A stretch of 64,000 bases of DNA from CALNXN01 sp942490645 (GCA_942490645.1 CALNXN010000005.1:248001-312000), one strand, 5' to 3'; shown: positions 54,471 through 64,000, counted from the stretch's first letter. Notes: generated by a model from the sequence alone, not told the origin. Made by a program: numbers and translations.

Positions 54471-55454
54471 ATGATATTGAAAGCAATTCCATCCATTGTG
54501 TTCACAATTGCCGCTCTGCCTGCGATGGCGATAACAATACCTCAAAGCGATTTTGTTATTGCGCGTGAAAAGACGGCAACTGCCGAATACGCTCGGGAAG
54601 TCGCAGGCGTGCGCACCTCCGTTGTCAGTGATACGGATTCCGGCTTGGCCGGAACGACCATTTCAGCAGAAATTACGCCTTCTCCAGCAGACATTCTAGG
54701 CGTGAACGAAGGCGGGATTGCACCGCGCATTCCGCCCGGGGCTACAGCCACGTCAAATGCAGTTGGTTTTACCTATGCAATCGTCGGCGGTGAATTGAAC
54801 AATTCAACTGAACCCGGAACCCACTCGATATCCGCCACGGTCACGGAGCGGGTCGAAACAATGATCTCTCCTGCGCTCGCGGGTGGCGGAACCGGCGCGT
54901 TCGATTTGTTCTACTCGTTCGCCTTGAATGACATGTTTGTCGAAATCTGGGACAATTCTGGCGACGCCTTAACGTTAAATCAGGGCCTCCTTGACTATCA
55001 AATTCTGGTGGATGGTGTTCAGGTCTGGAGTTACGAGGCATCCGTTATCGGCAGTCGAACGGGCACATCAATCGGGGCTCTTGCTAGGATCACCGAATCA
55101 GGCGGAACTGTGACACCACAAAGCTTTTCGATAACCGGCCTTCCCGGTGATGCGCCGCGCCGTGTCGACTTCGACGGTTTCTTGGTTACAGATCTGTTTC
55201 TTGGCTCCTTCCCGGGGACCGGGGCAAGTCCCGTGATCGAAATAAACATGAAGGCAGAAATCCAGCTTCCGGAATTCACACTTGGGGCAGGAGCACGTGC
55301 GGGAATCGGTGACCCCAACAACCTGTCAGCAAATTTCGGCACGTTCAGCTTGGAAACCGTCGGTACTGAGCCAACTCCCGTCCCACTGCCGATGGGAATT
55401 TGGCTATTGATCACAGCGCTCGGCGGACTTGCAGGCCTGCGTAAATTCGCCTGA
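54471..55454 (+). CDS. Secreted protein with VPLPA-CTERM-like sorting signal
   Basis: The 327-residue protein has a signal peptide ([20 protein letters not shown]) and a beta-rich, Thr/Ser/Gly-rich body. The C-terminus [26 protein letters not shown] combines the VPLP motif, a membrane helix and a basic end. This is the tripartite signal read by exosortase-type enzymes (VPLPA-CTERM), which process and attach surface or EPS-associated proteins. The fourth motif residue is Met rather than Ala. The strong ribosome binding site AGGAGG precedes the ATG. No exosortase is in this window. It sits between serB and serC, with no metabolic link to either. Confidence 0.8.
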   Translation: MILKAIPSIVFTIAALPAMAITIPQSDFVIAREKTATAEYAREVAGVRTSVVSDTDSGLAGTTISAEITPSPADILGVNEGGIAPRIPPGATATSNAVGFTYAIVGGELNNSTEPGTHSISATVTERVETMISPALAGGGTGAFDLFYSFALNDMFVEIWDNSGDALTLNQGLLDYQILVDGVQVWSYEASVIGSRTGTSIGALARITESGGTVTPQSFSITGLPGDAPRRVDFDGFLVTDLFLGSFPGTGASPVIEINMKAEIQLPEFTLGAGARAGIGDPNNLSANFGTFSLETVGTEPTPVPLPMGIWLLITALGGLAGLRKFA

Positions 55455-55520
55455 CCTACCAACGCCCTCTGCCTCAGATGTTTCCGATCGGAACGACATT
55501 GGGCATATACATATTACTAC

Positions 55521-55555
55521 GTAACGCAATCGCGGCATTTTGGCAGTTGCGTTAC
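55521..55555. promoter_or_regulatory. Nine-base inverted repeat upstream of serC
   Basis: GTAACGCAA (55521-55529) and TTGCGTTAC (55547-55555) form a perfect inverted repeat with a 17-base spacer, 75 bases before the serC start codon. No T-run follows, so it is not a terminator. It may be an operator or a leader hairpin of serCA. Confidence 0.45.
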
Positions 55556-55630
55556 AATTCCGTCCAGCATACCTCCTTCCGTGGGACACCCTTCCCCAAC
55601 GAAGGGCGCATATCTGGAAGGATAGCATTA

Positions 55631-56770
55631 ATGGCTATTACGACACCGGCAACGCGGCCGGCAAACCCGCGTTTTTCCTCTGGCCCCTGCGCCAAACCCC
55701 CCACATTTGATCTGGCTGGCTTGTCTGACGCGCCTTTGGGTCGTTCGCACCGCGCCGCCGTGGGCAAGGCCAAGCTGGCCGAAGCGATCGACTTGACCCG
55801 CGAGATCCTCGGCGTGCCCGCGGACTACCGCATTGGCATCGTGCCCGCATCCGACACCGGCGCGTTTGAAATGGCGATGTGGTCGCTCTTGGGAGAACGC
55901 CATGCGGAAATGGTCGCATGGGAAAGCTTTGGCGCGGGTTGGGTCACGGATGTGGCCAAGCAGTTGAAGATCGCGCACACCGTCCACACCGCCGACTATG
56001 GCGAGATCGTGGATATGGCGGCGTTGAACTATGACAATGACGTTTGCTTTACCTGGAACGGCACGACATCCGGTGTGCGTTTGCCGCATGGTGATATGAT
56101 CCCGGTCGACCGCGCGGGGCTGACGCTGTGCGATGCGACATCTGCCGCGTTTGCGATGGACCTGCCGTGGGACAAACTGGATGTGACGACATTCTCCTGG
56201 CAAAAAGTGCTGGGTGGCGAGGCCGCGCATGGCATGCTGATCCTGAGCCCTCGCGCAGTGGAACGGCTGGAAAGCTACACGCCGCCTTGGCCGCTGCCCA
56301 AGATTTTTCGCATGACCAAAGCGGGCAAGCTGAACGAAGGCATCTTCAAGGGAGAGACGATCAACACGCCGTCCATGCTCTGTGTCGAAGATTACCTGAA
56401 CGCCTTGAAATGGGCGCAATCGGTAGGTGGCCTTCAGGGCCTGATCGCGCGCGCGGATGCCAACACGGCCGCGATTTCCGAATTTGTTGCGGCGCACGAT
56501 TGGATTGAGTTTCTGGCCACCGATCCTGCGACACGATCAAACACATCTGTGTGCCTTAAGTTCACGGACGGGCGCATTGCGGATGGAGCGGGTTTTGCCA
56601 AAGCCGTGGCCAAGCGGTTGGCGGATGAAAACGTGGCCCTCGATATCGGTGCTTATCGTGACGCACCGCCCGGACTGCGCATCTGGTGCGGCGGCACGGT
56701 CGAGACATCGGACATCAAGGCGATGCTACCTTGGCTCGACTGGGCGTTTGAGGCTGAAATCGCTTCCTGA
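55631..56770 (+). CDS. serC: Phosphoserine aminotransferase
   Basis: SerC converts phosphohydroxypyruvate and glutamate to phosphoserine. ATG 55631 follows GGAAGG and gives 379 residues ([10 protein letters not shown]). The PLP enzyme shows [13 protein letters not shown] at the start, then [32 protein letters not shown] and the PLP-binding Lys in [17 protein letters not shown]. The open frame upstream of 55631 covers the leader with the inverted repeat and is rejected. serA follows 77 bases downstream. Confidence 0.96.
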   Translation: MAITTPATRPANPRFSSGPCAKPPTFDLAGLSDAPLGRSHRAAVGKAKLAEAIDLTREILGVPADYRIGIVPASDTGAFEMAMWSLLGERHAEMVAWESFGAGWVTDVAKQLKIAHTVHTADYGEIVDMAALNYDNDVCFTWNGTTSGVRLPHGDMIPVDRAGLTLCDATSAAFAMDLPWDKLDVTTFSWQKVLGGEAAHGMLILSPRAVERLESYTPPWPLPKIFRMTKAGKLNEGIFKGETINTPSMLCVEDYLNALKWAQSVGGLQGLIARADANTAAISEFVAAHDWIEFLATDPATRSNTSVCLKFTDGRIADGAGFAKAVAKRLADENVALDIGAYRDAPPGLRIWCGGTVETSDIKAMLPWLDWAFEAEIAS

Positions 56771-56847
56771 AAAACGGCAGATCGCCGCAATCCACAAAGT
56801 GCGCCGCGCGCACTCATCCACAGACATTCAACAAAGGACCAACATCA

Positions 56848-58443
56848 ATGGCTCCCAAAGTACTCATCTCCGACAAACTCAGCGACGCCGCAGTGCAGAT
56901 TTTCCGTGACCGTGGCATCGACGTGGATTTCCAACCCGATCTGGGCAAGGACAAGGACAAGCTGGCCGAAGTGATCGGCAACTACGACGGTCTTGCGATC
57001 CGCTCCGCGACCAAGGTGACGGAGAAAATCCTTGAGGCGGCGACAAACCTCAAGGTCATTGGCCGCGCGGGCATCGGAACCGACAATATCGACAAGGATG
57101 CCGCCTCCAAAAAGGGCGTGATCGTGATGAACACGCCCTTTGGAAACATGATCACAACCGCAGAGCACGCAATCGCAATGATGTTTGCAGTGGCGCGGCA
57201 AATCCCCGAGGCAAGCGCATCGACCCACGCTGGCAAATGGGAGAAGTCCAAGTTCATGGGTGTTGAGCTGACGGGCAAGACCCTTGGCGTCATTGGCGCA
57301 GGCAACATCGGCGGTATCGTATGTGACAGGGCGCGGGCCTTGCGGATGAAGGTGCTGGCCTATGACCCGTTCCTGGGCGAGGAAAAAGCGCAGAAGATGG
57401 GCGTTGAAAAGGTCGAATTGGATGACCTTTTGAAGCGCGCGGATTTCATCACGCTGCATGTCCCATACACTGAACAGACAGCTAATATTCTGTCCAAAGA
57501 GGCGATCGCCAAAACCAAGAAAGGCGTGCGCATCATCAATTGCGCGCGCGGCGGTCTGGTAGACGAAGCGGCGCTGGCGGAGGCGCTGAAATCGGGCCAT
57601 GTGGCCGGAGCGGCGTTTGACGTCTTCAAGGACGAACCTGCAACTGCGAACCCGCTTTTTGATCTACCGAACGTTGTCTGCACCCCGCACCTCGGTGCTG
57701 CCACGACCGAAGCGCAGGAAAATGTAGCGCTTCAAGTGGCCGAACAGATGTCGAACTACCTGCTGACAGGCGCTGTCGAAAACGCGCTCAACATGCCTTC
57801 TGTCACCGCCGAAGAGGCCAAGGTCATGGGGCCGTGGGTCAAACTGGCGGGGCATCTTGGGTCTTTCACTGGCCAAATGACGGATGAACCCATCCAAGCG
57901 ATTAACATCCTTTATGACGGCTCCGTTGCGGGCATGAACCTCGAGGCGCTCAATTGCAGCGTGGTGGCCGGTATCATGAAAAAAGCCAACCCGGACGTGA
58001 ATATGGTCAGCGCCCCTGTGATCGCCCGCGAACGTGGCATTCAGATCAGCACCACGCGGCAGGACAAATCGGGCGTGTTCGACGGGTATATCAAGGTCAC
58101 TGTTGTTACATCCAAACGTGAACGCTCTGTCGCGGGCACGGTCTTTTCCGATGGAAAGCCGCGCTTTATCCAGATCAAGGGCATCAACATCGATGCCGAG
58201 ATCGGCGCGCATATGCTCTATACCACCAACAACGATGTACCAGGCATCATCGGTGCGCTGGGCCAGACCATGGGCGAAAACGGCGTCAACATCGCCAACT
58301 TCACCCTTGGCCGTGCAGCTGCTGGCGGAGAGGCGATTGCGCTTTTGTACGTGGACGAACCCGTCCCTGCTGAGGCCCGCGCCAAGCTGGCAGAGACCGG
58401 GCTTTTCAAACAGATCAAGCCGCTGCAATTTGACGTAGCGTGA
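56848..58443 (+). CDS. serA: D-3-phosphoglycerate dehydrogenase
   Basis: SerA oxidises 3-phosphoglycerate in the first step of serine synthesis. The 531-residue long form has the Rossmann motif LGVIGAGNIGGIV. The catalytic Arg is in INCARGGLVDE, Glu in DVFKDEPAT and His in VCTPHLGAATTEAQENVA. A C-terminal ACT domain (about 455-531: NNDVPGIIGALGQTMGENGVNIANF) suggests serine feedback. Two short hairpins follow the stop codon at 58445-58463 and about 58472-58495 but lack a strong T-run. serCA form one unit; serB is divergent 1.3 kb upstream. Confidence 0.97.
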   Translation: MAPKVLISDKLSDAAVQIFRDRGIDVDFQPDLGKDKDKLAEVIGNYDGLAIRSATKVTEKILEAATNLKVIGRAGIGTDNIDKDAASKKGVIVMNTPFGNMITTAEHAIAMMFAVARQIPEASASTHAGKWEKSKFMGVELTGKTLGVIGAGNIGGIVCDRARALRMKVLAYDPFLGEEKAQKMGVEKVELDDLLKRADFITLHVPYTEQTANILSKEAIAKTKKGVRIINCARGGLVDEAALAEALKSGHVAGAAFDVFKDEPATANPLFDLPNVVCTPHLGAATTEAQENVALQVAEQMSNYLLTGAVENALNMPSVTAEEAKVMGPWVKLAGHLGSFTGQMTDEPIQAINILYDGSVAGMNLEALNCSVVAGIMKKANPDVNMVSAPVIARERGIQISTTRQDKSGVFDGYIKVTVVTSKRERSVAGTVFSDGKPRFIQIKGINIDAEIGAHMLYTTNNDVPGIIGALGQTMGENGVNIANFTLGRAAAGGEAIALLYVDEPVPAEARAKLAETGLFKQIKPLQFDVA

Positions 58444-58514
58444 TCTTTGCCCTATCGGCAAAGGCAACGGCGTCGCTCCGGTAACAGGGGCGACGTTTGA
58501 CATAAAGGCGCTCT

Positions 58515-59252
58515 ATGACTGATCCCATTTACGCTATCGGAGATGTTCATGGTCAGCTGGCCGAGCTGGACCGCGTTCTGGATCTTATCGAGGCAGACGG
58601 CGGCAAAGACGCCCCTGTGGTTTTTGTCGGCGACTACACCGACCGCGGGCCGGACAGTTATGGCGTGCTTGAGCGGATCATCCAAGGAAAGGCCGAAGGG
58701 CGCAACTGGATCACGCTGATGGGCAACCACGACCGCATGTTCCGCATGTTCTTGCAGACCCCGCCGCAGGCTGACCCCTACATGATGGTTGAGCTTTACT
58801 GGCTGCATCCGCGATTGGGCGGCGACACCACGCTGACATCCTACGGGCTGCCGGTCAGTCCGCAGATGCGGGTCAAGGATCTGCACGAAGCCACGCTGGC
58901 CAGCGTGCCGCAACGACACATTGATTTTCTGAACAATCTGGCGCTAACGCACTTGCATGGTGATCTGCTGTTTGTCCATGCGGGCATTCGCCCCGGCGTG
59001 CCAATAGCCGACCAGACCGAGGAAGACCTGATCTGGATCAGGAAGACCTTTCACGACTACAAAAAGCCGCATCCGCATCTGATCGTGCACGGCCACACCC
59101 CTGTAAAAAAAGCCACGCATTACGGCAATCGGGTAAATCTTGATACTGGCGCGGGCTACGGTGATCCGCTTACGGTGGCCGTGTTCGAAGGGAACGATGC
59201 ATGGCTGCTGACGTCGCGCGGGCGCAAGCGGCTAAAACCGGGGTTCTTTTAG
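58515..59252 (+). CDS. Metallophosphoesterase (serine/threonine phosphatase-like)
   Basis: The 245-residue protein has all PPP-family metal and catalytic motifs: [47 protein letters not shown] and VHGHTPVKK. Bacterial relatives are protein phosphatases or Ap4A hydrolases, and the sequence does not decide between them. It overlaps the stop codon of tdh (convergent, 4 bases) and is 71 bases after serA, from which it may be partly read. Confidence 0.9.
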   Translation: MTDPIYAIGDVHGQLAELDRVLDLIEADGGKDAPVVFVGDYTDRGPDSYGVLERIIQGKAEGRNWITLMGNHDRMFRMFLQTPPQADPYMMVELYWLHPRLGGDTTLTSYGLPVSPQMRVKDLHEATLASVPQRHIDFLNNLALTHLHGDLLFVHAGIRPGVPIADQTEEDLIWIRKTFHDYKKPHPHLIVHGHTPVKKATHYGNRVNLDTGAGYGDPLTVAVFEGNDAWLLTSRGRKRLKPGFF

Positions 59253-60292
59253 GTCCTCGTCCAATCCAGAACCACCTTGCCGCTTTGACCCGACTTCATC
59301 GCGGAAAAACCTGCCTCAAAATCATCGACATCAAAGCGATGGGTAATGACCCGCGATACATCCAAACCGTTCTGCAGCATGGCGATCATTTTGTACCACG
59401 TCTCGAAGATTTCGCGGCCATAAACACCCTTGATGGTGATCGCCTTAAAGACGATGCGGCTCCAATCGACGGGTGATTTTCCAGGCGGAATACCCAGCAT
59501 GGCAATGCGCCCGCCCATCGTCATGGCCTCTACCATTTGATCCAGTGCGGCCTGATTGCCCGACATTTCAAGGCCCACGTCAAAGCCCTGTTTCATCTTG
59601 AGATCGGCAATCACATCCCGGAGGTTTTGCTTGGTCACATCGACCGGTATAACATCCGCGACGTCGGCCGCCAGTGCGAGGCGATCGGGGTTCACGTCCG
59701 TGATCACAACATGTCGCGCGCCGACGTGGCGGGCCACAGCGGCAGCCATGATCCCGATGGGGCCGGCGCCCGTGATCAACACGTCCTCTCCGACCAGATC
59801 AAAGCTGAGCGCGGTATGAACAGCGTTGCCAAGCGGATCGAGAATAGCGCCTATGTCGTCTGAAATTTCGTCCGGAAGAGGCACCACATTGAACGCAGGC
59901 AGCTTGAGATATTGCGCGAAAGCCCCTTGTTCGTTCACGCCTATGCCACGGGTGGCCGGATCAAGGTGGAACTTGCCCGCACGGCTTTGGCGCGAGGTTT
60001 TACCGATCAGGTGACCCTCTCCGGAACAGCGCTGTCCGATGCTCAGATCGTGAACATTGGCTCCTAGCTCGACAATTTCGCCGGCAAATTCATGGCCGGT
60101 GATCAAGGGGACAGGCACCGTGGCTTGTGCCCAGTCATCCCAGTTCCAGATATGGATGTCGGTGCCGCAAATGCCCGTCTTGTTGATCTTGATCAGTACG
60201 TCATCCGGCCCAATCTCCGGCACTGGTGCGTGCGTCATCCACAGCCCCTCGCGGGGGTGCAACTTGGACAGGGCCTTCATTTCATTGGTCAT
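59249..60292 (-). CDS. tdh: L-threonine 3-dehydrogenase, structural zinc site absent
   Basis: Tdh oxidises L-threonine to 2-amino-3-ketobutyrate, the substrate of Kbl. The 347-residue medium-chain dehydrogenase has the catalytic zinc ligands in [15 protein letters not shown] (Cys42) and ITGHEFAGE (His67). The NAD fold has [17 protein letters not shown]. In classical Tdh a four-Cys structural zinc loop follows SGEGH; here residues 95-111 read [17 protein letters not shown] with no Cys. The rest aligns without gaps. Its ATG overlaps the kbl stop codon by one base (TGATG). Confidence 0.93.
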   Translation of the reverse strand: MTNEMKALSKLHPREGLWMTHAPVPEIGPDDVLIKINKTGICGTDIHIWNWDDWAQATVPVPLITGHEFAGEIVELGANVHDLSIGQRCSGEGHLIGKTSRQSRAGKFHLDPATRGIGVNEQGAFAQYLKLPAFNVVPLPDEISDDIGAILDPLGNAVHTALSFDLVGEDVLITGAGPIGIMAAAVARHVGARHVVITDVNPDRLALAADVADVIPVDVTKQNLRDVIADLKMKQGFDVGLEMSGNQAALDQMVEAMTMGGRIAMLGIPPGKSPVDWSRIVFKAITIKGVYGREIFETWYKMIAMLQNGLDVSRVITHRFDVDDFEAGFSAMKSGQSGKVVLDWTRT

Positions 60293-61476
60293 CAGATCAC
60301 TCCACAGGCTTGGCCGGCCACCTTGAAGGCCGCAAGCGCGCGGTCCAGATCGTCGCGTGACAGAGCCGCGTTCATCTGTGTCCTGATACGCGCCTGCCCA
60401 CGTGGCACGACCGGAAAGAAAAAGCCTGAGACATAGACGCCTTCGTCAAACAAACGTGCCGCCATATCCTGCGCCAGTTGCGCCTCTCCCAGCATAACCG
60501 GGATGATCGGATGTTCGCCGGGCAACAAATCGAACCCCAGATCGGTCAGGCCCGCGCGCCAATAAGCGGCGTTCTCAAACAGTTGAGCGCGCAGATCATC
60601 ACCGGCCTCAATCAGGTCCAGCGCCTTTATGCCCGCTGCGACGATACTGGGGGGCAAGGAGTTGGAAAACAGATAAGGCCGCGCGCGTTGCCGCAACAGA
60701 TCAATCACGGGCTGAGGACCGGCAATATAACCGCCGATGGCCCCACCCAGCGCTTTGCCGAGCGTGCCGGTCAGGATATCCACGGTGACGCCAGCATGGG
60801 CGGGTGTGCCACGCCCCTGCGGTCCCATGAAGCCCGTGGCATGGCAGTCATCGACCATAACCATGGCGTCGTATTTTTCGGCTAATGCTCTGATTTCGGG
60901 AAGTTTTGCAAGGTAGCCATCCATGCTGAACACGCCGTCTGTTGCGATCATGATGAACCGCGCGCCGTTGTCGCGCGCCAGTTGCAACTGGCCTTCCAGA
61001 TCTGTCATGTCGGAGTTGGCGTAGCGATACCTTTGCGCCTTGCAGAGCCTTATCCCGTCGATGATAGACGCATGATTGAGCGCATCTGAAACGACGGCAT
61101 CTTCTGGACCCAAAAGCGGCTCAAACAACCCGCCGTTGGCATCGAAACAGGCGGCAAAAAGGATCGCGTCTTCCATGCCAAGATAAGCCGCAAGTTTGCT
61201 TTCGAAGGTTCGATGGATGTCTTGAGTGCCACATATGAACCGGACCGAGGCCATACCAAACCCTTTCGGCTCCATCGCGGAAACCGCAGCATCAATCAAA
61301 GCCGGGTGGTCGGCCAGCCCCAGGTAATTGTTTGCACACAGGTTGATCACCTCGTGGTCACCGACCGTGATGTGTCCCCCCTGCGGTGAGGTGATGAGAC
61401 GTTCCTGCTTCATCATGCCGTCGGCTTGGATCTGGCGCAAAGTGTCGGTGACATGGGACAGAAAAGCGTTGGTCAT
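60292..61476 (-). CDS. kbl: Glycine C-acetyltransferase (2-amino-3-ketobutyrate CoA ligase)
   Basis: Kbl splits 2-amino-3-ketobutyrate with CoA to glycine and acetyl-CoA, completing threonine catabolism with Tdh. The 394-residue PLP enzyme has [17 protein letters not shown] and [18 protein letters not shown] (Asp and His contacting PLP). The PLP Lys is in [18 protein letters not shown], and the C-terminus has [11 protein letters not shown]. The ATG follows AAAGGAGCC. An XRE-cupin regulator gene lies upstream on the same strand, and nested inverted repeats lie between them, so kbl-tdh is probably under its control. Confidence 0.96.
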   Translation of the reverse strand: MTNAFLSHVTDTLRQIQADGMMKQERLITSPQGGHITVGDHEVINLCANNYLGLADHPALIDAAVSAMEPKGFGMASVRFICGTQDIHRTFESKLAAYLGMEDAILFAACFDANGGLFEPLLGPEDAVVSDALNHASIIDGIRLCKAQRYRYANSDMTDLEGQLQLARDNGARFIMIATDGVFSMDGYLAKLPEIRALAEKYDAMVMVDDCHATGFMGPQGRGTPAHAGVTVDILTGTLGKALGGAIGGYIAGPQPVIDLLRQRARPYLFSNSLPPSIVAAGIKALDLIEAGDDLRAQLFENAAYWRAGLTDLGFDLLPGEHPIIPVMLGEAQLAQDMAARLFDEGVYVSGFFFPVVPRGQARIRTQMNAALSRDDLDRALAAFKVAGQACGVI

Positions 61477-61506
61477 GAGAAAGGCTCCTTTGAAAGAGCT
61501 TCTAAC

Positions 61507-61563
61507 ATACCGGACGTGATTCCGAAATAGGAGAAATCTTACTTAGCGGAATAAATCCGGTAT
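61507..61563. promoter_or_regulatory. Nested inverted repeats upstream of kbl (candidate operator)
   Basis: An outer pair ATACCGGA (61507-61514) and TCCGGTAT (61556-61563) encloses an inner pair ATTCCG (61519-61524) and CGGAAT (61547-61552), all perfect. They fill most of the 98-base gap between the XRE-cupin regulator stop codon and the kbl start codon. They are likely operator sites for that regulator. Confidence 0.55.
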
Positions 61564-61574
61564 AATGGAAAAAA

Positions 61575-62141
61575 CTATGCGTCCTGCACCACCAAAAAGG
61601 CGCGCACCGGACCGTCTTGCGCTGCGATGCAATGCGGAACATCGGCGGCATAGCGCGCGGTGTCGCCGGGGCCGAGTTGGTCGGAAACGTCACCGCTGTG
61701 CACGGTTAGCATGCCCTCAATGACCGTCAGGTGTTCCCGGGCGCCGCGTGTATGGGGTTGGCTGTCGAGGCTGCCGCCTGCGGCCATCGTCACCTCATAA
61801 ACCTCGTGTTTGCCCGCTTCTTCGGGCGGTGACAAAATGCGAATGCGACACCCAGAGCCAAGATTGTCGATCGTCGGTACGTCGGCGGCGCGTAGCACTT
61901 CAACCTTGGCGGCCGGTGATGCGCCATCCAAAAGCCCTGCGAAATCCACCTGTAGCGCCCGCGTCAGGTTCCACAAGGTCGCGATTGTCGGGCTGCTCTC
62001 GCCGCGCTCGATCTGGCTGACCATGGAGCGGGACACGCCGGACAACTTGGCCACGGCATCCAGCGAAAGGCCCTGCACACGACGCGCCTCTTTCAGGCGC
62101 ATTGGCAGTTGGTTCAATATGGCGTCTGGTTTTTCCGTCAT
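61575..62141 (-). CDS. XRE-family regulator with cupin sensor domain
   Basis: From ATG 62141 the protein has 188 residues. The HTH_3 domain (about 12-66) reads RLKEARRVQGLSLDAVAKLSGVSRSMVSQIERG. A cupin_2 domain follows (about 110-185: GGSLDSQPHTRGAREHLTVIEGMLTVHSGD). The ribosome binding site is weak. Such regulators sense amino acids or polyamines through the cupin. It is transcribed towards kbl-tdh and is divergent from the thiolase gene; control of kbl-tdh is inferred from position and the repeats between them. Confidence 0.9.
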   Translation of the reverse strand: MTEKPDAILNQLPMRLKEARRVQGLSLDAVAKLSGVSRSMVSQIERGESSPTIATLWNLTRALQVDFAGLLDGASPAAKVEVLRAADVPTIDNLGSGCRIRILSPPEEAGKHEVYEVTMAAGGSLDSQPHTRGAREHLTVIEGMLTVHSGDVSDQLGPGDTARYAADVPHCIAAQDGPVRAFLVVQDA

Positions 62142-62297
62142 GACGGATGTTTGCGGGATAAGACGATACGCTGTCAACGGGAGTGTAGCATTAGGCGTGC
62201 CGCGATAGGCCAAACCTGCGCGCCGTGACGAGACGTTGCTGCTGACATCCGCAGTGGGATCGGGCTAAATGCCCATGACATTCTGAGGAGAGACATC

Positions 62298-63476
62298 ATG
62301 GCAAAAGACATCGTCATTCTGGACGGCGCGCGCACGGCTATCGGCACATTTGGCGGATCGCTTGCAGGCACCACCGCGATTGATCTGGGCACAACAGCAG
62401 CCAAGGCGGCATTGGAACGATCCGGGGTAGACGGCGCGCAGATCGGGCATGTGGCGTTTGGGCATGTGATCAATACCGAACCGCGCGATATGTACCTCAG
62501 TCGCGTGGCCGCCATGCAGGCGGGTGTGCCGGACACGGTACCTGCCATGAACGTCAACCGTTTGTGCGGGTCTGGCGTCCAGGCGATTGTATCGGTGGTG
62601 CAATCGCTGATGTTGGGCGACGCGGAGTTCGGATTGGCGGGCGGGGCCGAGAACATGTCGCGCTCGCCTTTCATCGTGCCAGACCAACGTTGGGGCGCCA
62701 AGATGGGCGATGTGCGTACATTGGACATGATGCTGGGCGCGTTGAACTGTCCGTTCGGCACGGGGCATATGGGTGTCACGGCTGAAAACGTGGCCTCTGA
62801 ACATCAGATCAGTCGCGAGGATCAGGACGCATTTGCTCTGCAATCTCAAGACCGTGCGGCAGCCGCGATCAAAGAAGGACGATTTGCCAGCCAGATCACG
62901 CCCGTCGAGGTGCGCGTCAAACGTGACATGGTCCCGTTCGAAGTCGATGAGCATCCCAAAGCCACCACGTCGGAGGCGCTGGCTGGGCTGCGGGCTGTGT
63001 TCCAAAAGGATGGCAGCGTGACGGCGGGCAATGCGTCTGGCATCAACGATGGTGGCGCTGCGATTGTCATGGCCACGGCGGAGGCGGCAGAAAAAGCAGG
63101 CCTGAAACCGCGCGCGCGGATCATCGGATATGCCCATGCCGGCGTGCGGCCCGAGGTGATGGGGATCGGCCCGATCCCTGCGGTTCAGAATTTGTTTGAG
63201 CGGACCGGGTTGTCAGCGGGTGATTTTGACGTGATCGAAAGCAACGAGGCCTTTGCCGCGCAAGCGTTGGCCGTGACCAATGCGCTGGGGCTGGACCCGG
63301 CCAAGGTCAACCCGAATGGTGGTGCAATTGCGCTGGGCCATCCAGTGGGCGCGACGGGCGCGATCATAACCGTGAAGGCGCTGTATGAACTGGAGCGCAT
63401 CGGCGGTAAACGCGCGCTGATCACAATGTGCATTGGCGGGGGTCAGGGCATCGCGCTGGCGATTGAGCGGTTGTAA
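62298..63476 (+). CDS. Acetyl-CoA C-acyltransferase (beta-ketothiolase, BktB/PhaA type)
   Basis: The 392-residue thiolase has the nucleophile Cys in NVNRLCGSGVQAIVS, AGGAENMSRSPF, the catalytic His in NPNGGAIALGHPVGATGA and the second Cys in MCIGGGQGIALAIERL. It condenses or cleaves acyl-CoA and may serve polyhydroxyalkanoate synthesis or beta-oxidation; acetyl-CoA from Kbl would be a substrate. GAGGAGAG precedes the ATG. It is transcribed alone, divergent from the XRE-cupin regulator and convergent with ubiB. Confidence 0.93.
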   Translation: MAKDIVILDGARTAIGTFGGSLAGTTAIDLGTTAAKAALERSGVDGAQIGHVAFGHVINTEPRDMYLSRVAAMQAGVPDTVPAMNVNRLCGSGVQAIVSVVQSLMLGDAEFGLAGGAENMSRSPFIVPDQRWGAKMGDVRTLDMMLGALNCPFGTGHMGVTAENVASEHQISREDQDAFALQSQDRAAAAIKEGRFASQITPVEVRVKRDMVPFEVDEHPKATTSEALAGLRAVFQKDGSVTAGNASGINDGGAAIVMATAEAAEKAGLKPRARIIGYAHAGVRPEVMGIGPIPAVQNLFERTGLSAGDFDVIESNEAFAAQALAVTNALGLDPAKVNPNGGAIALGHPVGATGAIITVKALYELERIGGKRALITMCIGGGQGIALAIERL

Positions 63477-63645
63477 ACTCAGTGATGTTGCGGTGTTCGA
63501 AAAGTGTCGTCCACAATATAGGATGTGAATGACACTGCCCCTCTGTACACGTCAGGACATTCAGCGTCGGCGTTCACCGCGACCACCCGAATTTCAGCGG
63601 GTTGCGACACTGTTTGTACCTAAAGCCTACCAACACGGCGCAGGG

Positions 63646-64000
63646 CTATAGCAATGCCTCGATCAACGCAAAAAGCCCGGCACCCGCAATAAGCGACGCA
63701 CCCGCCGTCAGGAAAATCCAAAGCCAAAAGCCGACGCGTTTGGGCGGTTCCACCGGGTTCGATTGGGCGATTAGCGCGGCCTCAACCAGACCGGGCAGGC
63801 GAGGGCCGAAACGGGCCATGACGCGCGCGGTTTTGGCCAGATCGGTCACGACGGCCTTGGGTCCGATGGATTTGGAAATGTAGTCGGTCACGATGGGGCT
63901 TGCGACTTTCCAGATGTTAATCTGCGGGTTCAGCGACCGCGCAACCCCTTCTACAACCACCATTGTGCGTTGTAATAATATCAACTCGGTCCGGGTTTCC
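63646..64000 (-). CDS. ubiB: Ubiquinone biosynthesis protein UbiB, C-terminal part (runs off the window)
   Basis: Only the last 117 codons are present; the gene enters from beyond 64000. The visible part reads TELILLQRTMVVVEGVARSLNPQINIW, a region well conserved in UbiB, and ends with two hydrophobic helices (FWLWIFLTAGASLIAGAGLFAL) that anchor it in the membrane. UbiB is an atypical ABC1/ADCK kinase-like protein needed for ubiquinone synthesis. It is convergent with the thiolase gene, and nothing is seen in the 169-base gap between the stops. Confidence 0.85.
   Translation of the reverse strand, partial: ETRTELILLQRTMVVVEGVARSLNPQINIWKVASPIVTDYISKSIGPKAVVTDLAKTARVMARFGPRLPGLVEAALIAQSNPVEPPKRVGFWLWIFLTAGASLIAGAGLFALIEALL

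Noticed and set aside
58445..58500. Terminator after serA
   Set aside because: Two hairpins are visible (CTTTGCC/GGCAAAG and CGTCGC/GCGACG), but no proper T-run follows either, so it is left as a note in the serA entry.

Overview
The window looks like a chromosomal segment of a marine Roseobacter-group alphaproteobacterium (Rhodobacteraceae). The evidence is the regB-senC-regA redox cluster, an alphaproteobacterial Mic60 homologue beside hemD, a VPLPA-type C-terminal sorting signal, Hint_2-domain proteins, an IalB protein and a DMG-dehydrogenase/MttB methylamine cluster. Coding density is high and most genes are chromosomal housekeeping genes. I saw no tRNA, rRNA, CRISPR array, insertion sequence, phage or integrase.

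Layout. 1-5.8 kb (minus): the start of addB, murU and amgK (peptidoglycan recycling), tsaE, a kinase-less DivL-like PAS protein and regB. 5.8-7.1 kb (plus): senC and regA. 7.1-9.7 kb: a GNAT/HD pair and ahcY. 9.8-12 kb: a membrane protein, a DUF2853 protein, a candidate small structured RNA and a DUF1761 protein. 12-14.8 kb (minus): a tightly overlapped tsaD-gpsA-YciI-EVE operon. 14.9-18.5 kb (plus): hemD, Mic60-like and HemY-like TPR genes. 18.5-21.4 kb: copA-cueR with a textbook CueR promoter, then a frameshifted cupin gene.

21.8-35.5 kb is the replication-initiation neighbourhood: gyrB, recF, dnaN and dnaA on the minus strand, with rpsT upstream of dnaA. The usual dnaA-dnaN pair is split by four genes: a PhyH dioxygenase, a dimethylglycine-dehydrogenase-like flavoprotein, a non-pyrrolysine MttB-family methyltransferase and a LysR regulator. 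The dnaA-rpsT gap carries clustered GANTC (CcrM) sites, and a TTAA-N7-TTAA CtrA-type box lies just downstream of rpsT.

35.8-48.8 kb: a lytic transglycosylase, a YafY-type regulator divergent from a GST, the operon dapE-GNAT-DUF2064-rnr, two tandem Hint-domain proteins, dapD with two unknown genes, and a LOG-family protein. 48.8-54.3 kb: a DsbA-like protein, a CatB-type acetyltransferase, rlmN, a HemJ-like membrane protein, an IalB protein, an asparaginase-like protein and serB. 54.5-64 kb: a VPLPA-CTERM-like surface protein, serC-serA, a metallophosphatase, the threonine-degradation pair kbl-tdh behind an XRE-cupin regulator with nested inverted repeats, a thiolase, and the C-terminus of ubiB.

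No complete new system is obvious. The parts that most deserve attention are the independent RNA near 11.45-11.55 kb, the CtrA-type box fused to a GANTC site upstream of the DivL-like gene, the catabolic cluster inside dnaA/dnaN, the Hint pair in which one copy lacks its catalytic cysteine, and the operator-like repeats upstream of kbl, serC and the GST.
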